Of a stretch of 64,000 nucleotides of DNA, positions 1-12,200 are shown piece after piece. The stretch's first letter is position 1, and each line of letters opens with the position of its first letter. The translations under genes were made by a program, and so were the position numbers. Under the pieces are notes generated by a model, which ran no database searches, was not told the origin of the DNA, and was given only the letters and a program-made list of their open reading frames with translations. The stretch is from Struthidea cinerea (lineage: Eukaryota; Chordata; Aves; Passeriformes; Corcoracidae), in NCBI GenBank assembly GCA_013397865.1, contig VZTI01003363.1, forward strand, positions 791,723-855,722, in the 5' to 3' direction.

Positions 1-4
1 CGCC

Positions 5-200
5 ATGAGCAAGATATCCAAGTTTTTCAAGGGGGGCGGCTCGGCTGGCTCCAAGGGCCGCGGGGGTCCCTCGCCGCAGGAGGCGCTGGCCCGGCTGCGA
101 GAGACGGAGGAGATGCTCAGCAAGAAGCAGGAGTACCTGGAGACGCGGATCGAGCGGGAGCTGGCGGTAGCCCGGCAGCACGGCACCAAGAACAAGCGCG
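5..200 (+). CDS. CHMP4C: CHMP4C exon 1 (coding part), residues 1-65
   Basis: It encodes the basic N-terminus and first core helix and ends one base into codon 66, at donor GTGAGT (201). It lies in GC-rich, CpG-rich sequence that continues to about 330, the edge of a promoter island whose upstream part is outside the window. Only 4 bases of 5' UTR are present. Confidence 0.96.
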
Positions 201-3200
201 GTGAGTGCGGGCCGGGCCCCGCGAGACTAAATCCCGGGGCTGGAGGGACTCGGGTCTCGCCGGGGCTGTGGCTGGGCCGGCGCACCTGGCTCCGCAGGTG
301 TGCAGCGTGACTCGGCTGTGGGCTCCGAGCAAGTATCACCACACGCGAGGCGGCATGGTGGTTTTGGGTCTTTGGCATCTCTTAGTGTTTAATGAACTGT
401 GGATTCGTATAGCGGGATGGGAATTTGTTATTCCTCACAAAATTTACTGTCTGTGGTTTCCTGTGTGACACTCCTGTTCATGCTTTGCACCACAGTCGAT
501 GCAGGTACTGGCTGTATACACGGAGGGCAAAGTACTGCTGCTCAACGAGGGGAGGGAATCGCTGTTTGGGGGCTCAGCATTGGCTGGGCAGGTGGCAAAG
601 GGGATGAGGGATGTGAGGATCTCCTGTATATTCATGAATAAATGCACATTATCCCCATTGCTGACAACTGAGGAACAAAGTGATGCAATGATTCGTCCAA
701 ATCATGTAAGAAGTATACGTGCAACCAAAAAAAAAGAATGATACCTTAGCACATTAGTGACTACTGGTGTGGGACGCTGTTAGCACAAAGGAGAGGATGC
801 TAAGGGGTCGGAAGGTCTGGCTCCTGTGTATACTGATGTTGTCATCCCTGGGAAGCAAATGATGGTAGTCAGCGTCTTGGGAATATACAGACCTCAGAGA
901 AAGAAGTTAATTACTTCCTAAAGTCACGTGGAGGCCTGTTTGTCTACTCTGAGCTGTATTTTAATTTAAATGCTTCAAAACAGGAGAAGAACATTTTGAA
1001 TTAAAGATTTATGATGTAACAAGAAAGTAGGTCTTTTGCCTGCTCTTACTGTTACTCGATAATTTAAAAAATAATGCCATGTTACCTCAAACTTGTGAGG
1101 AGCTGTGTGTTAGAGGTGTTTTGGTTAGCTCTCTAATGTATTTGTAATACTTTAGCATTTAATAATTATTAGCAAAAGGCAGTTTAACTAAACTAACTTT
1201 TAGTTAGAATGGATTTAAAATCATGGGTCAAGATGGGACAGATTTTAAGGCATGGTCGGGGGAGTAAAGTCAGTTCAGCAGCACAACTGAGCCAGATGCT
1301 TGAGAGCATGGGAGCTGTCAGAGTTGTCCCAGTCCTGCACTTTTTACTCCCCTGGCTTCATCTGGAGTGTCTCTTGGTCCCTTGTCCAGGTACTGGCACC
1401 TCTGTGCTGTCACAGTGAGCTAGTTCAGGAAGGTGATCCAGGGAAGCTAATTTGCTATGGGACAAAGTGACCAGGTAGCTCCTGGGGCTGAATTCATTGT
1501 GCAAAAGCCCATGTTGCAGGGCTGGTGCAAGAAAATAGGCTGGTTCCTGTGACTGTAGCAAGTCCTGGTTAAATCCAGACACGTTGTTCTGGAACTTCGC
1601 TCCAAACCTGGACTATAAACTGGCACATTTGCAAGCAGAAGAAGCAGTTCCTGCCTCGCTCCTGCCCTTGTGCTGCTCCCTTCCTTTCCCTTAGCAGAGC
1701 TCCCTGAAGGGTGTGTTTCAGAAAGCTGGATGTTGTAAAATATTGTGGTTTTCTTTGTCTGGGTTATTTTTTTTTACCCAGGATAGTTTAAGTTCTACTT
1801 ATCCAGTTGACCTGCTAGCTGCATGAGTGCTCGTGCACCTGGGAAGGAGAGGGCGGTGCACAGACAGGAATGAGAACTTGTTGGGAAAAGATGGATCTGC
1901 TTCTCCTTTAACTCAGCTGGTTGATGGTGATTTTAGGTGCGTGTTGGCTTTTTGCTTCAGGCATGCAGCATTTGATATCTGAAGCTTTTCTCCGAGATCG
2001 TTGTTTCCACTGCAGTACTCAATATGCAATTGCCCTAGCCTTTTATCTATGAAATTGTTCATGGAGTCATATTGCAAACTGGATTGTTGAGCTGATGGTG
2101 GTTAAAAATAACTGTCTTTTATTTTGTCATTTGCTCAGGGACCAACAGTTAAGTACAGTAAGGAGGCAAGAGTAGGGCAAAAAGTGCAGTGTGGCAGTTT
2201 ATATTCATGCCAAAAATGGTTCTTAAACCAAAACGGGATGGTGTAAATACAGCCAGAGGAGAAACAATATAAACCATATATTGTTTAAAATATAACCTTG
2301 CTGTGCCAAAGTGCTTAAATTTAGCAGGATAGTCAGTGAACTTAAATCCCCAATAGTATGTCTTCATTTGATATGTCAATTGCTTTATAGTTTAATTACG
2401 GTTGATTTACGTATGACAGCATATTAGCTGGTGTACGGTACTGTATAGCTCAGAGAAAATCTGTGCTAACCAGCATCTATTGCAATATTATGTAAACATA
2501 CACACAAATGAGAGATTAAAGGTTTTAAATCTCCATTGCCTTGTTGAAGTGAATGTTTCAGAGGGACATCACCGGTAATTTTTAATGTTGGTTTTTTTTC
2601 TTTATTGCATCTATGTAGAAGCCTATGGAAACTAAAATGGGGCTGTCTGCAACTGGAGCAAGATATATCTAGGGATAGAAAATGCACCAAATTAGCATGA
2701 TCTCACGAGATTTTTAGGTGCATGAGTCTGTGTCAGTTACACCAACACAAGAGAGAGCAGATCCAAGCACCAGCAATTTCTCATGACTTCATATGACTCT
2801 TGAATGGGTTTCATGTGACATCAGTAGGCTTAACTTGAATTAAAAGCTGTAATGCGTTAGCTATGTGATAGATGTGAAACATCACTGAAATACTCCTGGC
2901 TTTTCCTTTATGAAGTATCTCTTCAGTTCCTGTACCTAATCTGAAATTAGCTATACATTTGAGCTGATACATTTCCAGCATTCCCCATTAATATATGATT
3001 GTAGCTAGATCACTTCAGGGTTTTTTGTTTGCTGAAGTTCCTCCTGCAGGGGTTACGTCACGAGAAGCAATATTTTTTTCACAGTTAGCTCTGACTTCTA
3101 ATGTCTCTCCATTTCAGGCACAAACTCTTTTTTTAAATCTCTTGCTGTACTTTTAGGGGGTATCTCGGTTTCAGTCAGTGCACAGCTGCCAACTCCATCT

Positions 3201-6200
3201 ACAAATTGGCCTTTCTTCTCCATTATTTTGAAGGATATAGAGGAAAATTTAAAGAACGGGCAGTGATACTGAATATTTGAGAACTTTGTTTGAAAGGAAA
3301 TGTGTTTTCTGAAGCAGGCCTGTAATTGTGAAAATAACATACACGTGGATGTGTGTTGTTTCAGCCTGGTGTCTTTCACAGATCCTAAAAAAATAACAAA
3401 TTTAATAAAAGAAATAAAATTAAGATAAGCCATCCTGAATAGGATTAAATCTTAACCATAAAGAACCACGTAGTATTACTGAGGACAAAACCTTTGAAGA
3501 AAGTTGGAATAACAGGGAGGGTTTCACAAGTAGATGCTGCTAAATATGTTGCGTGTTATGGTTGGGCAGGGCTTATGTAGCCGTGTAGCATTCCTTTTCA
3601 ATGAGTTAGGTGTAACCAGGAGGCTGTTGAAGCCAAACAACGATGTGGTAGTTGTGTGTTATGATGGATAGGACAGTCATGCCTACGGCAGGCTGTGGGA
3701 CAGGTTGGGAGTGAGGGTTTCTGGCAGGGACATAAACGAAAGCCCTCAGTGTGTCTCTGCTCTGTGAGCTACAGTGATTGTACTCTGACTTTCACGATCA
3801 CATTTCGAGTGTCTTGCCATGAACTGGAATACTTGTAACTGGTCCAGCTTATTATTGTTCTTGACTTAGCTCATCAGTTGTAACTGCATATGGCTTCCTC
3901 CACAAGGCTTTATGGATTATCAGTACTGATAATGAGCCTAATTAGGGTCCTATGATTTATATGGCCTCAGCAGCATTGTCTTTGGTTGTCCCGGGAGTGA
4001 GGGAGATCAGAATCTGCAGTCCATCAATCCCTTGCAGGCCTGAGATGGAGGTTTGTGAACTGTATCCAAGAATGAGATCTGGTATTTTCACAGTGATGTT
4101 ACATTTTCTGAAGAAAATATCTTTCCCTACTTCACCAGTTTCCTCATGGGAATTATAAGGATTATTAGACAATCTTTTTATTTCTGCTTCAGCAGATGAG
4201 ATCGTTGATACTTTCTGTACTGATGGGTGTTGGGGGTGGGCTTGACAGGTAAAGGTGGTATTACTGCACTGTTTCTTTTCAATCTGATCTGTCATGAAAC
4301 CATGAGAAGGGTGCCACAACTCTTCCTATGTCATTACTTCTGTTTGCCCTTTTGAAATCTGGATATTCAGTGTGGCCAGGATTCCAATTGCCCAGCTGGC
4401 CATTTCTGCTTCATTAATAAAGTGCCAGCATTGTAGTTACATTGGAAAAGTGCCCTTCTGTATGCTAATAAAAGTAGTTCATTAATATGCAAACTTAAAC
4501 TGACATCAGAGTCTTCTGTTGTTCCAGACACCTTGACTATAAAATAAAAACTCATATTAAAAGCAGTGGTTCCTAATCTATAAGCTGTATACAGCTTACT
4601 GGACTTGGGAGTAGAGGAAATGTGCTAAAGCCCAGCCAACTGCTGACCATTATAAAATTCAGGAATTGAACTGGCTTCTTTGGAGCACAACGGAAAAAGT
4701 GTATGAGACTGCTTTTGGTTTTTTTTTTTTTCATGGAGAAGCCCTCCACCTCTTCCTGAACGAATTGGGGTTAGTTACTCTTGCTTCCTCAGACTCTACC
4801 TCTGCTCAAACTCATCCTTCCCAGTCTGTCTTCCTTCTTTGAAATCTTTGGAATGGGGAACACCATTTTTCAGTGCCATTCTTAGACCGTCAGTAAAGTG
4901 AGTTTGTGTTTTCTGCTCAATTTCATTATATTTTAGTAGATACGGTCTTCTCCAGTTTGGTAATTAGAATGCGGGAGCATTATAAAGCAGAAGCATTTCA
5001 ATCCTGTAAGAGTTGCACACAAATTTTAATATGCAATAGAAAAGCACCAAAAGTTCTTGATGCTTTGTGAAACACAGAAAAATAGATTTCAAATAACAAG
5101 GAAATTCTCATAAATTAGCTATAGGAGCTACTATAGCAAAATACTCCGCAATAAGGGGCATTAATTTAATACAAATCAGGAAAATCATATAGCGTGGTAT
5201 GAGAATTTATAATGCTTTAGTTGATAAGGAAGGAGTATGAATTAATTTCCTATGAAGTTCTGTTAGTCACAGGTAAAACTAAAGAGAAGAAAGATAATAT
5301 GTTGCACCACAATAATTAGGAAAAGCTGTTTATGAACAGATGAAGTCATAGAGAGTTTGGCTTCTCCTGTGTTTTCTTGATATGGGTGTGGTTTAATTAA
5401 ATGATCTTCAGGATTTTGAAAACAGCTGCTTTGTGTGTAACTGAGGAAATCCATTTTCTCTGTGAGCAGCCAATAATAACAGCACCATTGCAGAGTCTCA
5501 TTTCTGAATAACACTGACTAGAAAGACTGCCCCATGGTAGAGGCTTGCTCCAGCTGAAGCCTTTCTGCATCAGCTCGTTAGTGCTCCTCAGTCCACAGGC
5601 CTCGGCGTCCTCTCTGGCACAGCTGGTGTTACGCACAGTTTCAGAGTGTTGCATTTGTCTGGAATCTCTAGCTTCCTAACCTAAGAATCCAGGATCAAAT
5701 TTGAGCCAATGGCAGCTAAGAAAGGAAATGGCTGGTGTCCTAACTCTACCAATAATAAGCATAAATAAGTAGGAAAATAATAAGGAGGTAAAGATTGTTT
5801 GGGATTAGATCAAAATTATGTATTTTAGAATTGCCAGTGAGAATTGTGCAACGCTAACATTTGCTGTGGGCATGACATCATCTGGTGTTTGTGCATCTTC
5901 TTCAGAATATGCATGATCTTTGAACCATCCCCCAAAACCTGGGAAATTCTTGGATTTGAATACTGTGATTAATGTGTTGGGATTGTGGTTTGCTGTCCTG
6001 AAACATTTTACTGCCAGTGGTGGAAGGCATCTCAGCCTGTGTGAATGCCTGTCCTTGTGCAGCTCATGATGAGCAGTTTTGATCATTGATCGTTGATTCA
6101 AACATTTGTCAATAAAGCATTAATTTTTTTAGTGTTTTGTCATACATCATAAATCTATGTGCCCTCCTTGGGGGGATCCTAATTTAATTTGAAAAGTTGT

Positions 6201-9200
6201 GTACCCCAGTGTCAAGGTTCAGTGTTATTGCACACGGGCAATTATTTGAACAGAATGGCAACAGTAGCTGCTCCTCTTGGTTGAGTTTGGGGGGCTGCAG
6301 GGCTGCTGGGGCTTGCAGGCTCTGAATCTGTTTAAAAAATTAAATGTAGGAGACAAGGGAAGGGATGGGGGTGTTTAATAGCATTGAAGGAAACCAAACA
6401 ATGGGTTAACTCAGTCTCTTGGTTTCATTTGGTGGGGTTTTTTTGCCTGGCACATGTGTAGTTTGGAAAGGACTGTCATCAGGAAATGCTTGTGGCAAAA
6501 TTGTGTGTGTTCCCACACCCTGTGGCCAAGAGAAAGTCCTTTTCTCCTCCTGCTTGTCACATGCATTTATTCTGGTAATGATTTACTCTGGGCGAAGTAC
6601 GCTGGTCATATCTTAGTGAATATAAAAGACTAATCTCAACAATTTACAAAGATAATGGAGTGTAGCTGGATTTCACTGTGCCCGTGTCTACAAAGTTCTT
6701 TATGTTTTCAAATTCTAAGGTTTAAAGATCACGTTCCTAAGTGATTATAAGAAATAGGTGAGCTAAAAGCTGGAGAAATTCAAATCCTCCTCTGATCTAA
6801 CCCATCTGTCTGGCTGGGCCATTTGGTCTCTCCATTGCACAGTTGCTGCTGCTGAGACAAAGTTTAGAAAGCACCATTGGTGGAATTGTGGTTATCATGA
6901 CAGATCTTCTTACACTGTCTTCCTTAGGTTTTACTTACGTTTTGCAGCTTTTTCTTTTCTTCTTTCTTCTGTTTCTTCCTTTCTGACTACTCTCTGATGT
7001 TTTTCTTTTTCCTTCCCATCTTCCCTGCTTTGCCTCTGTGCACAGGATGGAGTTCAAGATCTCCCACAGTGAAGGAAGAAGCTGCTTTTCCTTGTGGTCC
7101 TAAAAGGAGTTAATCTAAAAGAAGCTTCCCAGCATGTTCATGCAACAGCATGTTGGTGATTAACAGGCTGCTGATCTGGTGTGGTCAAAGTTTGTCTCCC
7201 TAATAGTAAGGTAGGAGGGTGAGAATTATAAATTCTGCAGGTCAGCTTGGTGCTGAACTACTCGTCCTTGCATTTGCTATGAAAATACACAGTGCACTTT
7301 GCCTCTTCCCATTCCAGCTGCCTTACAAGCTCTGAAGAGAAAAAAGAGATATGAGAAACAGTTGAATCAAATTGACGGGACACTTTCAACCATTGAGTTC
7401 CAGAGAGAGGCATTGGAAAATTCACACACCAACACAGAAGTGCTCAAGAATATGGGTTATGCTGCACAAGCTATGAAAAAAGTACATGAAAATATGTAAG
7501 TGTTTTCTAGTAGCTTCCAAGTTGAACTTACTAACTGCTTTCAAATTATTCCATCACTACAGACTATTGTATCAAGTTAGATAGTTTTGATTTAATTTTT
7601 GGTTTGGGCATCCAACGTCAGGAATGCTGTTGGTGCTGTAGTGTTGTATTTGGCAGAAAAATATCTTTTCCTAACAATAAATCTGGAAGGAAGTTCACTT
7701 AACTAGTGAGATCTGTTTTCTTAAGTCTGTCTTGGCAGTGGAGAGTGGCCTCTGCCTTGGTTTGTCTAGAAGAAAATCTAGTCTTAGAAACTAGGTGGAC
7801 TCTTTTCCTCAGAGAAAAGCTGGACTGTAGGATTCAAAATACTAATTAGACCTGACACCCCCCTTCCCCCGCTGCCCCCGCATGAAAAAGAATTACCTTT
7901 TTTTTCGTATGTCCTATATTGTTTCAAGGGGTGTTTTTCTGCCTGAATAAACAGAGTTAAATCACAAGGGTTGTTCTGGGAGAAATAAACAGGAACTGAA
8001 ACAATAATGAAGTTAACAATAAGGGGAAAACATTTAAACGGGGTACAATTCTGTTAAGTTCCCCCCAGTTCTGGTGAAAGCTTAACATCAAAAAAGATCT
8101 GTAAAATCATAGAATAGTTTGGGTTCAAAGGGACTTTTAAAGATAATCTGGCCCAAACACCCTGCAGTGAATAGGAATATCTTCAACTAGATCAGGTTGC
8201 TCAGAGTCCATCCAATCTGACCTTGGATGTTTCCAGTGGTGGGGCATCCGCCATTGCTGGGCAACCTGTGCTGGTGCTTCACCACCCTCACTGTAAAAAA
8301 CTTCTTCCTTGTATCAAAACTAAATTGACCCTCTTTTAGTTTAAAGCTATTACCCTCTGTCCTTCACAACAAGCCATGTAAATGTTTATCCCATCTTTCT
8401 TATAAACCCTCTGAGTACCAAAAGGCCTGTAAAGATGCTGACCTTGGGGGTCTGCCCATGGGCTGTGACTAACTGGCAGAGGTATGAGGAGCACTGAGAG
8501 GGAGAGACACACTGCTGCAGTTTGACTTTTGTTATAATCCCAATGTGGAAGTAGCTGGACTGGGTGTAGGTGAAGGAAATTATCCCTGTGAATTCTGCTG
8601 TTTATAGAGTCATGGGCATAAAAAGAAAATAGGGTCTGTTCAAGTGACTCTGTTCTGTAGGATTTGAATGATGTATCTTTAAAAAAATGTTTCCATGTTG
8701 CCTTGCCAGGGATTTGAATAAAATCGATGATTTGATGCAAGATATCACTGAACAGCAAGATGTTGCCCAGGAAATTTCAGACGCTATCTCAAACCGAGCC
8801 ACCTTTGGTGATGAGTTTGATGAGGTTAGTACTTCAGGCCTGTGAGTTTTAACTGCATAGTTATTTTGCTGTGCAGTGGTTTGTTTCTCAAAAAGTGTGG
8901 ATGTGAAATTCCTTGGTTCTAGCTTACCCTATCTAGGACGATTGTGTAATTTTAATATAAATATAAAAATTAAATAAAACCATTAATATATAAAATACAT
9001 AATGTACTAAATAGAAATCTATTTATATGTAAAAATATAAAAATTATTTTTATTTTTGTATACATTTTAAGAAAAGCATTTTTAACTGCACTCCTGTAGT
9101 TATTTTTCTCATTTGAGCCACGGAAGAAGGAGGTCACTAAAACGTGTAATTTGTGCTACTCACAGTGGACACTGAAACATATAATTTTTTGTTGCTCCAA

Positions 9201-12200
9201 ATAGACATCCATTTGACTAAGTGTATGTCCCTATGTCATGGACAGGCTGCTGTTCATAATTCTGAATATTTGGACCATTTTTAGGGTCGTTTTTGGTGCT
9301 TGGAGATGCAGGTCCTTTCCCTGTTGCCCAGACCCCAGAAGCAGACCCGTTCGGTAGAAGTAATACCTGTTGGAGGCAATAAGGTGTCATGCTAGAGCTC
9401 TTTTCTTCTGAAATCCCCACAAGGCATTTAGGACCTTCTCAAAATTTGTTGCAATAGTTTTCATCCAGTGCCCCCAGACTTGATTTTGTATATCTAAACA
9501 GGATATTATTTATTTCTGATCCAGTCATGGTTGAGGACTCAAGGGTCAAGGATACTCAAGATTCTTGTAATCTGCGGAACGCAGAGATAGATATCAAGCT
9601 CAGTATCACAACCAGCTTGGTTTTGTTTTTCAATTTTATTTCAAAATGACCAAGCGCTAAGGATCATTTGAAGAATGTCCTGAATTCTCAAACCATTCAC
9701 TCTATTCCCAGCTAATTGGTTCCTATGTGCCCAAATGGACAACAAAGAAAAATATAAATGCTGTATTGCATATATTTGCTTGATTGGGAGGTAGAGGAAG
9801 TTTCATTCAACAGTTCTAATTTGTTGAAAGTAAGAATGATTCTTTGTATTTTGTTCCCATTACCTGCTTTCCTGTATTTCTACTTCGAATGTAAGTAGAC
9901 TTTCCAAGAAACATTTAGTCATTACTGGCACAAGGAATGGGATTTGGCCTGAGCTTCAACCAATTGAAAACCATACTGGCCATCCCAAACAGCTGTACAG
10001 TGTCTTACTTTTCATCAGTGCTTAACTTTTTGGAGCCTAGGCTTAGTCAGCATGTTGTAGATTGATCTGGAAGTACCTAAGAGTTACTAGTTGGAGCTGA
10101 TGTGCATTGTTCCTGTTTGGGAAATAAGCCACTGTCACTTGGGGCATCGTTGCACCAACATTTGCATAGGAGCCTAATACTTACAGTACTTGGGCAGTAA
10201 CTGGGAAACCTGGTTTGCAGCCTACTGCAGCTTAAGGGTGCTAGAATCAATGACTTAATTGCTGGGGTATAAGGTGGTTTGTGTTGAAGGATAATATTTA
10301 ATTTTTTTTTTGAAAGATGTCTTTTCCGTGCACTTGGATGTATTTTTTCTTCACATGTAGGCCATGGGTGTAAGGAGACCATGGAAGGATCTGATTTCTC
10401 CTGCTCCAGACAGGCACAGAAATATAAAGGGTTCTTTCTCCCTGGGTTGGCACAGTGCATGTTTGCCTTAAATTTTAAAACCATGAGGAAGTAAATCTAG
10501 GTATCAAGTTCTGTGGTGGCTATGCAACTATGATTTTAACTTCTACACTGGTGATAAACAAAGTATAAATGTGTAGGCAAAGCCCATTTCAATACTTAGT
10601 AGCTCCTACTTTACTACTTTTCTGACACTTCCCCCACCCTTCTCCAGTTGTTTTTGCCCATTGGTTCTTTTAAACCATTTTATCAATGTGGCAAAGGCCC
10701 ATTTCTCTACAAATATGTAACATTTAGCTTCCTTTCTTTGGGAAACTTCAGCCAAGAAATAAGTTCCTTGATTTTTTAAAAAGTGTACAGCCTTTTTATT
10801 TTTAGTATTGTATGAGTGGATTAGATCATCTGTCCAAATCAGCCTCTGCACCTAAAAGCCCACGAGTGCTGCATGCTTCAGGAGTGAATAACAGGACCCA
10901 GGAGGACAGTTTTGATTCCAGTGCTGCTTTGAAATCACATATAATCCTGGACTTATGTGATAGGGCTGAAGCATAATGTTTAATGACAGTCTGCCTTATA
11001 ACCACTGGAAGGTGTTTGCCTTTTAAAATGGGAGAAACGGCACATTAAAGTTAGAATCCATTGAAAAGTACAGGCTCTAGATTTGGACCAAACCTGAGGA
11101 CAGCAGAGAGGCTTTTTACTCCCGTATTTGCCTTTTTGACATGTATTGTACTGCTGTTAGTTTTGTTTCTAATTTTATTCCTCGTCCTGTTTCTAACTTC
11201 CACTGTCTTACTTTCAATGTTCAATTAAGATTTAATGTTATTGTCCGTGCTTAGTAAAAATTACACTTTTAATATGCTGAATTTCCTGATATATCCTTTC
11301 AGGTGTAAACTGTTTTTTCAGTAGTACTTTGCTTCATGGTGGTTAAATGTGTCCTTGCGTGTGATCACTGTCAGTATTTGTAAATAATGTTTCCCTTGAA
11401 TTTAGGATGAGTTGTTGGCAGAATTAGAAGAACTGGAGCAAGAAGAACTGAACAAGGGAATGAGAGATGTCAGGTTGCCAAGTGTTCCATCCACATCGCT
11501 GCCTTCTCGCCCTGGTAAAATGCCTGCTTGCCATTTTACATTTCTCATGATTAAGCCATGCTGCGAGAAAGGGGAGAGGAAGAGAGGGTTTCAGATCTCC
11601 ATTTAGCTCTTTTTTAACTTTTAAAATGTTACAAATTCCTTTTCCTATTTTTGTATCTGCTTAACAGAAAAAGCAGAGTAGAATTCCATTTTGCTCTATG
11701 AAAGCCTTTGGGACCAAATTCTCTGTAGATTTGGGGAGACAAACTTGTGGAATTTGACCTTGCATATGTACTGATGAATCTCCTACTGAAATGTAGTAAG
11801 ACAATTAAGGAATTATCCTTTTTGCCCTTTTTTTTTTTTTTTTTGGCTATTAAATCCTTAGTCTCTTTCAATTAGAGTCTGACCTAGATTCAAAATGTTT
11901 AGGTCGTAAAGATCCAGCTTTGCAGGGTAGTGGTTTGATATTTTCCACTGGTATTTTAATTAGAAATTAATGAGGCAGCAGGAAGTACATATTTGAAGAG
12001 GTATTTTCATTCCTTTGCTGTCTTTCTACTGAACAGGCTTATTCCTGTGGTTGTATTTTTCTGTAGTTCTGCCCTGTTCATTTTGAATTAAGCTAGAGGC
12101 AGTTAACTTCTACTACACTTTTCATCGTCAGTTGAAAGACTTGCTGTGTACTGGCATTAGTAAAAGAATATAAATACTTGATGGTAAGGACAGCACGCAT

